A DNA stretch of 47,288 bases from Io17-Chloro-G2 sp034420695 (GTDB taxonomy: Bacteria; Chloroflexota; Dehalococcoidia; Lucifugimonadales; UBA3495). The stretch spans positions 1 through 47,288 of the forward strand of contig DAOULB010000056.1 of NCBI GenBank assembly GCA_034420695.1, in the 5' to 3' direction. Within the stretch, counting starts at the first letter, position 1. Every line of letters begins with the position of its first letter. The notes beneath the pieces were generated by a model that was not told where the DNA came from, made no database searches, and saw nothing but the letters and a program-made list of their open reading frames with translations. Made by a program: the position numbers and the translations under genes. Of this stretch, positions 16,725 through 24,153 are shown piece after piece.

Positions 16725-17894
16725 ATGAGCACAGTGGCAGTGGAGGTGGTGTACCGGGGGATTTTCCAGAAGACCCTGGCCCGAAACATTGTGAGGTCCA
16801 TCGTTTTTGCCGCCAGGAAGGAAGGCAAGATCGGCACCGCCTTTGGCCGGTACGGCGACTCTCCGGAGCGCAACGGCATCCCGGCAAAGCAGTTTGCCAT
16901 CGTGGCCGACACCCCTGAGGAACTCGAAGAGAGCCTGGCCGTCTACGAAGCGTCGGAGGTCGACGTTACCATCAACGTGGACGACACCATGTGCAAGGGC
17001 ATCGAGTCCTGGGCTTGGTACGGCTTGCAACCCATCAACCAGCTGACCAAGCCCAACGGCACCCTGATAGTGACCTCCCGCCAGGAGACCGACGCCTTGG
17101 TGGAAGACATCCATCAGAAAGACACCCCCTACGGCCTGGCCGTGGTCACCGGCACCCCCAGCTTTTCCGGGCTCTGGGTCTACAAGGACGACCACACCGA
17201 CGTTCGTATCCTGGGCGCCCTCTGCCGGGTGTGTCCCCAGCTGGTGAGCCTGGAGTCCATGCTGGAGGCCATCCAGGACCAGTGGCCCGCAGACTCCCCG
17301 TCAAACGCAGTGAAGCAGGCCTCCGCCCAGCGGGCCTACGAGCGCACCTCCGTCCGCCCGGTGGAACCCGGAGAGGGCAACACCGAAACCCCCTTCAAGT
17401 TCGACCTGCTGGGCTGGACCCAGATGGAAGAGGGCTTGGTCATCCGGGGCATCGAGGAAGGAGGCGGCTTCCGGGGCGGGGAAGAGGGCTATGAGCCGGT
17501 GCGTAACTCGGTCTTCAAGAAGTTCAGCACCCGCTCTATGCGCCCGGTCATCAACTTTGAGACCTGCATCAAATGCACCCTGTGCTGGCTGCAGTGCCCC
17601 GACACCTGCTTCGACGTTACCCCCGACGGGCTCTACGACGCCAACATGGAGTCGTGCTGCGGCTGCGGTGTCTGCGAGGCGGTGTGCCCGGTGCCCGATT
17701 GCGTCACCATGGTCAACGAAGCCGAGTTCAACGACAACAACAGCCAGTGGGAAGCGTGGCAGGAGGACAAGGACGGTTACAACAAGTGGATGACCGCCCT
17801 CACGGAGAAGCAGAACGCCACGCCACGCACCCACGGTTTCCACCACGTTGGCGGCTATGCCGATGAGATTGCTGCGCCGGACTCCCTGGATTAG
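16725..17894 (+). CDS. 2-oxoacid:ferredoxin oxidoreductase, fused gamma-delta subunit
   Basis: 389 residues joining two normally separate subunits. Residues about 1-190 form the gamma domain (VVYRGIFQKTLARNIVRSIVFAARKEGK...FGRYGDSPERNGIPAKQFAIV). Residues about 275-330 are a delta-type ferredoxin with two 4Fe-4S clusters: CIKCTLCWLQCPDTC and CCGCGVCEAVCPVPDC. The complex oxidatively decarboxylates a 2-oxoacid to an acyl-CoA, or the reverse, passing electrons to ferredoxin. An acidic linker (about 190-270) joins the domains. AGGAGG precedes the ATG; alpha and beta subunits follow at 12 and 6 bp. Substrate (pyruvate or another 2-oxoacid) cannot be fixed from sequence. Confidence 0.9.
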   Translation: MSTVAVEVVYRGIFQKTLARNIVRSIVFAARKEGKIGTAFGRYGDSPERNGIPAKQFAIVADTPEELEESLAVYEASEVDVTINVDDTMCKGIESWAWYGLQPINQLTKPNGTLIVTSRQETDALVEDIHQKDTPYGLAVVTGTPSFSGLWVYKDDHTDVRILGALCRVCPQLVSLESMLEAIQDQWPADSPSNAVKQASAQRAYERTSVRPVEPGEGNTETPFKFDLLGWTQMEEGLVIRGIEEGGGFRGGEEGYEPVRNSVFKKFSTRSMRPVINFETCIKCTLCWLQCPDTCFDVTPDGLYDANMESCCGCGVCEAVCPVPDCVTMVNEAEFNDNNSQWEAWQEDKDGYNKWMTALTEKQNATPRTHGFHHVGGYADEIAAPDSLD

Positions 17895-17905
17895 GAGGAA
17901 GCATA

Positions 17906-19129
17906 ATGACCACTGTTCAGAACCAGTCAGCCCAATCTTCCCGTGAGGAGCTGATCAGCGGCAGCGAGGCCATCGCCATCGCCTGTTCCATGGCCGACGT
18001 GGACGTTATCACCGCCTACCCCATTCGCCCCTACGACACGGTGATGCAGTACGTCTCCAAGCTCAAGGCCGATGGTGCGTTCGACTGCGACTTCATCGTT
18101 GCCGAAAGCGAGCACTCGCAGTTTGAAATCGTCAAACACGCCAGCGCCGTGGGCGCCCGCACCTTCTGCGGCTCCAGCGGCGTGGGCTGGTTCTACGCCT
18201 TCGAGGCCATAACCGTCACCGCAGGGCTGCGGATGCCGGTGGTGGCAATGGTGGGTAACCGCGCCCTGCACGACCCCGGAGCCTTCGGCGTGGAGCACAA
18301 CGACGCCATGGCCGTACGGGACTTGGGCTGGATGCTCTATTGGGTGGCCACCGCCCAAGAAGCCCTGGACACCGCTCTGCTGGCTTGGCGGGTGGCCGAA
18401 GACCCCACGGTGTTGCTGCCCTGCGCCCTGAGCTGCGACGGGTCCTTCCTGACCCACTCCCAAGCCATCGTAGAGGTCCCAACCCAGGAACAGGTCGACC
18501 GCTTCCTGCCCCCTTACGACCGGGGCCAGCTTCAGCTCCACCCGGACAACCCCATCACGGTGGCGCCCCAAGTCAACGAAGACTGGCTCATGGAAATGCG
18601 CCGCCAGTCCGACGAGGCCATGAAGCGCTCCGTGGGCGTAATCAAGAAGGCCTACCAAGAGTTCAAGGACGAGTTCGGACGGGGCGACCCCAGCCCCTTC
18701 ATCGAGGAGTACATGGCCGAGGACGCCGAGATTATCCTGGTTGGCATGGGCACCCTGGCCCTGCCGGTTAAGGTGGCCATCCGCCGGCTCCGGGAGCAGG
18801 GACTGAAGGTCGGCTTCGTCCGGGTTAAGTTCTTCCGCCCCTTCGCCACCGAGGAACTGCAACTGGCCTTGGGCCACGCCAAGGCGGTGTGCGTCGTTGA
18901 CCGGGACTACTCCTACGGTTCGCCTTCCTTCGGCGGCGTGCTGTTCAACGAGCTCCGGTCGGCGCTTTATCCTTTGGACCAGCGCCCGCATATGCTAAAC
19001 TTCATTGCTGGGCTGGGCGGACGCGAAGTCCGGGTCCGGGATGTGAACGAAATCGTGGAGATAGGCCAGAAGGCCATCGCCTCCGGCAAGATCGAGCAAG
19101 AGACCACCTGGATAGGTGTGAGGGAGTAG
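17906..19129 (+). CDS. 2-oxoacid:ferredoxin oxidoreductase, alpha subunit
   Basis: A 407-residue PorA-like alpha subunit, the usual length for four-subunit type enzymes. The N-terminal pyrimidine-binding domain begins ISGSEAIAIACSMADVDVITAYPIRPYDTV, close to the GNxAVAxA...AYPITP motif; FIVAESEHSQFEIVKHASAVGARTFCGSSGVG contains the cofactor-contact glutamate. The C-terminal domain (about 275-400) holds EIILVGMGTLALPVKVAIRRLREQGLKVGFVRVKFFRPF. YPIRP replaces the common YPITP, which may affect substrate choice. It needs the TPP-binding beta subunit encoded next. Confidence 0.9.
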   Translation: MTTVQNQSAQSSREELISGSEAIAIACSMADVDVITAYPIRPYDTVMQYVSKLKADGAFDCDFIVAESEHSQFEIVKHASAVGARTFCGSSGVGWFYAFEAITVTAGLRMPVVAMVGNRALHDPGAFGVEHNDAMAVRDLGWMLYWVATAQEALDTALLAWRVAEDPTVLLPCALSCDGSFLTHSQAIVEVPTQEQVDRFLPPYDRGQLQLHPDNPITVAPQVNEDWLMEMRRQSDEAMKRSVGVIKKAYQEFKDEFGRGDPSPFIEEYMAEDAEIILVGMGTLALPVKVAIRRLREQGLKVGFVRVKFFRPFATEELQLALGHAKAVCVVDRDYSYGSPSFGGVLFNELRSALYPLDQRPHMLNFIAGLGGREVRVRDVNEIVEIGQKAIASGKIEQETTWIGVRE

Positions 19130-19134
19130 ACGCC

Positions 19135-20124
19135 ATGACTACCGTTCAAGACCTGCCCCAGATTCGCGGGGTAAAGAACATACCCATAGAGGAGCAATTC
19201 ACCTCAGGTCACCGCACCTGCCAGGGCTGCGAATCGGCGCTGGTGATGCGGCTGATGATCAAGGCCGCCGGCCCCCGCACCATCGTGCTGGGCAGCACCG
19301 GTTGCATGTACGTAGCCAACACCACCTACTACAGCACCCCTTGGGTGGTGCCGTGGATGCACACCCAGTTGGGCTCCTCCGGCTCCGCCGCCACCGGCAC
19401 CGCGGCCGGACTGGCCTCTATGATGCGCAAAGGCAAGATGCAGCAGGAACCCATCAACGTCATCGCCTTCTGCGGCGACGGCGGCGGCGCCGATATGGGC
19501 CTTTCCGCAATATCCGCTGCCCTGCAGCACGACGAGTACAACCTGCTCATCCTGATGTACGACAACGAGTCCTACGCCAATACCGACATCCAGGTCTCGG
19601 GCAGCTCTCCCTGGGGCGCCAACTCCACCTTCAGCCCTCCGGGCAAGGTCCACCGCATCATGAACAAGCGGTGGAAGAAGAGCACCGCACCTATGCTGGC
19701 GGCGGGGCACCCGGACTGCCGGTACGTTGCCACCGCCTGCGGCTCCTACGGCCTGGACTTCACCAACAAGATACGCCGCGCCCTCACCATCGGCGGCCCC
19801 ACCTTCATCCACAGCATCGACCCCTGCCCCAAGGGCTGGGACTACGACCCCAAGTTCTCCCACGAACTGGGCATGATTGCGGTGGAGACGGGGCTCTGGG
19901 TGCAGTACGAGATCGTCGACGGCGAACTGGTGCTCAACGGCCCCAGCCGGGCCATCGCCCGGGGCATCCGGAAGCGCAAGCCCATCACCGACTACCTGGA
20001 CCGCCAAGGCCGCTTCGCCCACATGACCGACGAGGACAAGAAGTTCTTCCAAGAGAAGGTGGACGAAAGCTGGGAAAAGTGGTGGCTCCCCGGCGTCATC
20101 CCATTCAACATGCAGGAAGCGTAA
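19135..20124 (+). CDS. 2-oxoacid:ferredoxin oxidoreductase, beta (TPP-binding) subunit
   Basis: A 329-residue PorB-like beta subunit. A CQGC motif near residue 26 (HRTCQGCESALV) and another Cys (STGCMY) likely ligate a 4Fe-4S cluster. The diphosphate-binding motif is FCGDGGGADMGLSAISAALQHD with the distal YDNESYANT (about 113-150). TPWVVPWMHTQLGSSGSAATG matches the pyruvate-type subfamily. It is last in gntR-por. Its final 59 bp, encoding ESWEKWWLPGVIPFNMQEA, reappear at 22696 beyond an inserted gene, so the present 3' end may have been supplied by the insertion. A hairpin terminator follows. Confidence 0.92.
   Translation: MTTVQDLPQIRGVKNIPIEEQFTSGHRTCQGCESALVMRLMIKAAGPRTIVLGSTGCMYVANTTYYSTPWVVPWMHTQLGSSGSAATGTAAGLASMMRKGKMQQEPINVIAFCGDGGGADMGLSAISAALQHDEYNLLILMYDNESYANTDIQVSGSSPWGANSTFSPPGKVHRIMNKRWKKSTAPMLAAGHPDCRYVATACGSYGLDFTNKIRRALTIGGPTFIHSIDPCPKGWDYDPKFSHELGMIAVETGLWVQYEIVDGELVLNGPSRAIARGIRKRKPITDYLDRQGRFAHMTDEDKKFFQEKVDESWEKWWLPGVIPFNMQEA
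20066..20124 (+). repeat. Direct repeat A: 3' end of the beta-subunit gene, proximal copy
   Basis: 59 bp, identical at 57 positions to 22696-22754. Both differences (20079 G/A, 20103 A/C) are third-codon-position synonymous changes (Lys AAG/AAA, Pro CCA/CCC). The repeat ends exactly at the TAA stop. It behaves like an attachment-site repeat formed when an element integrates into a gene 3' end and restores it. Confidence 0.9.
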
Positions 20125-20168
20125 GCCGGGAGTAAAAACCAAGTATTCAGCTTAATAGATGCTGCGTA

Positions 20169-20200
20169 ATGGGCGACCAGTTAGGTCGCCCATCTTGTTT
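20169..20200 (+). terminator. Terminator after the proximal beta-subunit copy
   Basis: Perfect 10-bp stem ATGGGCGACC/GGTCGCCCAT (20169-20178, 20184-20193) with a five-base loop, followed by CTTGTTT. It would end the gntR-por transcript ahead of the STAND gene. Confidence 0.8.
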
Positions 20201-20319
20201 CAAGAGGGAAATTGTCGATAGCCCCCTGAATTGAGTAAACTGGGACCCTTGAGCTAACCAAAGAAGCCTGACCACCATCCGTCGATTTCTATACCAGTTC
20301 CAGAGCGAACAAGAGGACG

Positions 20320-22647
20320 ATGTCAGCCATCAATGAATTCGCAAATGACCTACTCCTAGACTTCGCGGACGCAATGCATGCCGAAATGGCCCGATTGCTG
20401 GAAACCCAGTTCGGCAATGATTGGCTAAGAGTTGGTGTTAGAAAGCACTTCCAAGAAATGCATTTTTCTCGCGTGGAAAGCATGCTCCAAAATCCCATGC
20501 GAGTAGTTGAAATGAACCGCGATGGAGACGAAATTCATGGCCTAGAACACTTTTGGAACATCATAAATGGAAACTGGGGTCTCTTCGGGGAACATCTAAA
20601 GGATCGCAAACGAACCGAGGTGTTCCTAGGTGAGATAGCAGAGCTAAGACACAATCTCGCCCATCGCCGAAAGCGGCACGTTCTCCTTAGGCGGGACTTG
20701 GTCCGCATCGTTGGAAACTGCCGAAGTATCCTTTCAGCATTGAAATCGAAAGATGCGGAGAAATTTGCCGAAACTGCAGACCTTCTAAGTTCCGGAGGGT
20801 CCCCCTGGGGACCTGCCCTAGCAGGGCACCTCCCTCCAAGCGATGAGATTTACTCAGACTTTGTAGGTCGGCCAGATGAGTTGAGAGACTTGTCTGGTTG
20901 GTTGGAATCTGACAGCCCCCAAATCCTAGTATGGGGCTATGGAGGGGCTGGAAAGAGTGCGCTTGCTTATAGGTTTGCCCGAGATGTAAGAGATGGTTCG
21001 AACGAGAATCTAATCGCTGTTTGCTGGGTTAGTGCAAAGAGGTCAGAGTATATAGAGGGCGCTGTTAGAGAAAGGCCTGCGGACTTTGGCGACCTAGAAA
21101 CACTCGCCCGAGCAGTCTTGTCCGCTTTGTATGGCGACGACGAAAGCCAAGATGTTCTCGAGCCTTCACGCCTCATCAACGAACTGAAAGAGATGCCAGT
21201 CCTCCTTGTTGTCGACGACTTTGATACAGTGTTGGAAGACGAGAACCTCAGTAGCTTTCTACTTCACGACCTGAGAAACACTCCCACAAGAGTCATTTAT
21301 ACGTCCCGTCAGCGCGTCCCTGGAATGAAGAACCTAGAGGTTCCCCCTTTCTCAGATGAGGAATTAAAAGACTTCATCTCGAATCGATCCAGTGAATACA
21401 GAGCAGATACGGAACGGTGTCTGAGTCGAAAAGATGGGATTAAGAGTGTTACAGGCGGATACCCGCTTTTTGTTGATGATTTAGTCCATCATGCTGCACT
21501 AGTTGGCGTAGATAGTGCGCTTACAGACTGGTCTCAAAAGAAAGGTGACGCAGCTCGTGAGTATGCGTTAAGGAGACAAGTTGAGCACTTGGGGCCAGAC
21601 TGCGGCGACGTGCTCATTGCCCTTTCAGTAGCGACTCGGGCACTAATTCCTTCCGAAATCTCGGATATTGCAGGCCTTACAGATTCTGATTCAGAAGCTG
21701 GGTTAAAGGCCTTGCTCCAGTGGAGAATGGTTAATCAGGTGGCGGAGGACGAATCCCCATCTCCAATGTATAGGATGAACTCAAACACAAGCCGTTTGGT
21801 GAAACAAACCTTTAGGGATGACAATCGCTCGATTACATATGCTGCTGCATATAAGGCTCTTACAGGTCAGAGAGTGCCTGAGGCAAAAAAGAAAGCCATC
21901 GGCAAAGTAATTTACTACACCAAAGAACTCGAACGTAAGGACGGTTTTGCGCCTGCGTTGGAACATTTGACGAACAACATGAAGGGGGAGTTGGCGGATT
22001 CTCCAGACCTATACGGTGTCTTGGGGTGGTTATATTCAAGACAGTCCTTAGAAGAATATGAGAAACAGGCGCGTGATGCCTTTGGCAGGTCTCATCAGTT
22101 GGGATCCCAAAAGACTGACACCTATTTTCATTGGGCCATGATGGAGAAGAACATCGCCGAATGGATGGTGACTAATGCTGAAGAAGGAGCCATTACAAAT
22201 GTTGCCATAGCCAGCCAGTGGAAGGAATGCGAGAAGGTCGCCGAAATGGGTATACAGCGTTGCGGGCCATCCCAACTGCTCTGTTACTGGGCCGGATACG
22301 CCGCTTCAAGGGATGCAAAGGCCATGGAAAGAGCACAGAATTTTTCCTACGCCGAGGGTGCTTACACACGATCGAAGGAATGGTTCAACAAAGCATTAAC
22401 GGCTCCAGTCTCGGATGTAGCACACGTTACCAAAGGGGCCATTTATCGGGGGTTGACCCTTGCTCTCGAAGGGCTAGAGGACGACACACGATTGATCAAG
22501 AATATTTCTGACTGGCACTTCTACTCTGGTAACGACCCCTACATCGAAACGGAAATGTCCCGGTTGTATTACAAATCTCAGACGCTTAGAGATAGTCCTG
22601 AGTTCGTGCATCTTATGCAGCAATTGCGTCTGCAATATGAGGGCTGA
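20320..22647 (+). CDS. HEPN (Swt1-like) - STAND NTPase - TPR-like protein, putative defence gene
   Basis: 775 residues in three parts. Residues 1-155 are helical with EHFWNIINGNWGLFG and ELRHNLAHRR, whose R110-x4-H115 is the catalytic signature of HEPN ribonucleases (closest to Swt1-type HEPN). Residues 175-480 are a STAND/NB-ARC-like NTPase: FVGRPDEL, Walker A GYGGAGKS (206-213), Walker B VLLVVDD (294-300), sensor VIYTSR (325-330) and GGYPL (379-383), then a winged-helix-like segment. Residues about 530-775 are helical TPR-like repeats, the usual sensor. STAND proteins with nuclease effectors (Avs and relatives) trigger abortive infection when repeats sense phage proteins; here HEPN would cleave RNA. 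Only this gene is in the island. AAGAGGA lies directly before the ATG. The defence role is inferred. Confidence 0.85.
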   Translation: MSAINEFANDLLLDFADAMHAEMARLLETQFGNDWLRVGVRKHFQEMHFSRVESMLQNPMRVVEMNRDGDEIHGLEHFWNIINGNWGLFGEHLKDRKRTEVFLGEIAELRHNLAHRRKRHVLLRRDLVRIVGNCRSILSALKSKDAEKFAETADLLSSGGSPWGPALAGHLPPSDEIYSDFVGRPDELRDLSGWLESDSPQILVWGYGGAGKSALAYRFARDVRDGSNENLIAVCWVSAKRSEYIEGAVRERPADFGDLETLARAVLSALYGDDESQDVLEPSRLINELKEMPVLLVVDDFDTVLEDENLSSFLLHDLRNTPTRVIYTSRQRVPGMKNLEVPPFSDEELKDFISNRSSEYRADTERCLSRKDGIKSVTGGYPLFVDDLVHHAALVGVDSALTDWSQKKGDAAREYALRRQVEHLGPDCGDVLIALSVATRALIPSEISDIAGLTDSDSEAGLKALLQWRMVNQVAEDESPSPMYRMNSNTSRLVKQTFRDDNRSITYAAAYKALTGQRVPEAKKKAIGKVIYYTKELERKDGFAPALEHLTNNMKGELADSPDLYGVLGWLYSRQSLEEYEKQARDAFGRSHQLGSQKTDTYFHWAMMEKNIAEWMVTNAEEGAITNVAIASQWKECEKVAEMGIQRCGPSQLLCYWAGYAASRDAKAMERAQNFSYAEGAYTRSKEWFNKALTAPVSDVAHVTKGAIYRGLTLALEGLEDDTRLIKNISDWHFYSGNDPYIETEMSRLYYKSQTLRDSPEFVHLMQQLRLQYEG

Positions 22648-22695
22648 ACGAGTGTCAGTTGCAGTTAACTAAACGAGGGCAGTCACTGGCCTTCA

Positions 22696-22754
22696 AAAGC
22701 TGGGAAAAATGGTGGCTCCCCGGCGTCATCCCCTTCAACATGCAGGAAGCGTAA
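22696..22754 (+). repeat. Direct repeat B: displaced 3' end of the beta-subunit gene
   Basis: A remnant encoding ESWEKWWLPGVIPFNMQEA and stop, with no coding sequence in front. It is 57/59 identical to 20066-20124. What follows (22755 on) includes a second terminator and may be the original downstream flank of the operon. Confidence 0.9.
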
Positions 22755-22805
22755 TCCAGCAAGTGTAGCCGGCAGTCTCCCCCGGTTACCGAAAGCTAAC
22801 TTCGA

Positions 22806-22831
22806 AGGGCCCGCATTGCCGGGCCCTTTTT
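22806..22831 (+). terminator. Rho-independent terminator beyond the displaced repeat
   Basis: Stem AGGGCCCG (22806-22813)/CGGGCCCT (22820-22827), six-base loop, then a T-run. Placed just as an operon terminator would be after the displaced beta-subunit end, it may be the ancestral por terminator. Confidence 0.85.
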
Positions 22832-22840
22832 GATGCTCCA

Positions 22841-22869
22841 TTGACGGAATCATCCTCCCACCATATATT
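22841..22869 (+). promoter_or_regulatory. Sigma70-type promoter for the VOC gene
   Basis: TTGACG (22841-22846), 17-base spacer, TATATT (22864-22869); the ATG follows 39 bases later. Confidence 0.7.
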
Positions 22870-22908
22870 GAATATCAAACATCCGAATCAGTTTGAGCGA
22901 GGTGCCCT

Positions 22909-23274
22909 ATGGCCATCACCCTCAATCACACTATCGTACCGGCCCAAGACAAAGAGGCCTCCGCTCGCTTCTTCGCCAGGATTTTCGGCCTGAGCTACGA
23001 CGGCCCAGCCGGCCACTTCGCCCCGGTGCGGGTCAACGACACCCTGACCATGGACTTCGACAATCGGGACGTGGTGGAGAGCCATCACTACGCCTTTCAC
23101 GTCAGCGACGATGAGTTCGACCAAGTCTTCTCCCGCATCAAGGCCGAGGAAATCACTTACGGAAGCGGCCCCCGCAGCTTGGACGACATGCAACTCAACA
23201 ACCGCCGGGGCGGCCGGGGCTTTTACTTCAAGGACCTGGACGGCCACGTCCTGGAGCTGATGACGTATACTTAG
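22909..23274 (+). CDS. VOC family (glyoxalase/bleomycin-resistance fold) protein
   Basis: A 121-residue single-unit VOC protein with two beta-alpha-beta-beta-beta modules. It opens with LNHTIVPAQDKEASARFFARIFGL (metal-ligand-type His7), has HHYAFHVSDDEFDQVFSRI at mid-length and ends GFYFKDLDGHVLELMTY with the usual terminal Glu ligand. VOC proteins include lyases, dioxygenases, epimerases and antibiotic-binding proteins; nothing fixes the reaction. It has its own promoter and stands 44 bp ahead of the second Uma2 gene. Confidence 0.88.
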   Translation: MAITLNHTIVPAQDKEASARFFARIFGLSYDGPAGHFAPVRVNDTLTMDFDNRDVVESHHYAFHVSDDEFDQVFSRIKAEEITYGSGPRSLDDMQLNNRRGGRGFYFKDLDGHVLELMTYT

Positions 23275-23318
23275 GAACCGGGCCAAAGGAAGGCCAGCCC
23301 TCGGAAGGAGTCCTCGTC

Positions 23319-24128
23319 ATGACGACGAAACCGACTTACACAATTCTGTCGGAAATCGACTACGACAGCCTCGATTTCAACCCCGACGAGTTTGACGAAC
23401 TGCCCGACGCTATGTATCAAGACCCCATCATCGCCCGGATACGCTCCATCGTGGTGGGGCACCTCGAAAGGCTTCATCCACCGGAAACCGTATTCCACAG
23501 CAGCAATACCTCCCTCTGCTACAACCCGGACAACCTGAACAACCGGGTCCTTCCGGACCTCTACTTGGCCTTCGACGTCGACGCCCTCTCCATTCGTCTG
23601 AGGAAGCTCTATCTTCCCTGGGAAGTGGGCAAGCCTCCGGACTTTGCGCTCGAAGTAGGCTCGGTAAGCACCTTTCGGAACGACCTGGGAGCCAAGCGCG
23701 ACCGTTATGCCCGAATCGGCATCCTCGAATACTGGCGCTTCGATCCAACCGGCGGCGAATATTACGGTCAACCCCTGGCGGGAGAGCGGCTGGAAGGTGA
23801 TACCTATCAGCCCATAGAACTGACCACCGAACCCGACGGTGTGTTAAAGGGGTACAGTCCAATCCTGCAACGAAGCCTGTGTTGGCGTGACGGGTTGTTG
23901 GAACTCTACGACTCCGAAACCGACTATTATCACCGGGACCTGACCCAAGCCGAGGCAGCGCTGGAGGCGGAGTACATCGCCCGGCAGGACGCTCAAACGG
24001 CCCTGAACGCCGAACGCATCGCTCGGCAGGATGCCCAGACAGCTCTGAACGTCGAACGCATCGCTCGACACGACGCAGAGGCCAGAATACGGGAACTGGA
24101 AGAGGAACTGCGACGTCGGCAGTCGTAA
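23319..24128 (+). CDS. Uma2 family nuclease-like protein with repetitive coiled-coil tail, copy 2
   Basis: 269 residues, paralogous to the protein at 15052. The core (about 20-205) shows VLPDLYLAFDVDAL, PPDFALEVGSVST, a following KRDRYARIGI and LEYWRFDPTGGEYYGQPL. The C-terminal 55 residues contain about three copies of a 12-residue unit of the type ERIARQDAQTAL, then RIRELEEELRRRQ, almost the same ending as copy 1. The tail is a predicted coiled coil; repeat number differs between paralogues, suggesting expansion by slippage. As in copy 1, the residue pattern after the Glu (EVG) is not the canonical ExK/ExQ. Confidence 0.85.
   Translation: MTTKPTYTILSEIDYDSLDFNPDEFDELPDAMYQDPIIARIRSIVVGHLERLHPPETVFHSSNTSLCYNPDNLNNRVLPDLYLAFDVDALSIRLRKLYLPWEVGKPPDFALEVGSVSTFRNDLGAKRDRYARIGILEYWRFDPTGGEYYGQPLAGERLEGDTYQPIELTTEPDGVLKGYSPILQRSLCWRDGLLELYDSETDYYHRDLTQAEAALEAEYIARQDAQTALNAERIARQDAQTALNVERIARHDAEARIRELEEELRRRQS
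23976..24083 (+). repeat. Degenerate 36-bp tandem repeat encoding the Uma2 tail
   Basis: ATCGCYCGGCAGGAYGC recurs at 36-bp intervals (three units, the last more diverged), each encoding 12 residues of the coiled-coil tail. Confidence 0.75.
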
Positions 24129-24153
24129 TGATAGTTGCCATGCTCAGCTACAG

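Larger units (their letters stand above)
20125..22695. mobile_element. Island inserted at the 3' end of the beta-subunit gene
   Basis: About 2.6 kb between two copies of the porB 3' end. The long gene inside is visibly richer in A/T and in codons such as AGA, TTA and CTA than the neighbours. It has one large gene and no recognisable integrase, transposase or terminal inverted repeats, so mobility would need help in trans or homologous recombination. Flanking-repeat structure and composition are seen; horizontal origin is inferred. Confidence 0.75.

Noticed and set aside
17927..18991. Minus-strand frame of 354 codons opposite the alpha-subunit gene
   Set aside because: GC-driven antisense shadow, Gly/His/Val-rich; the opposite strand is clearly coding.
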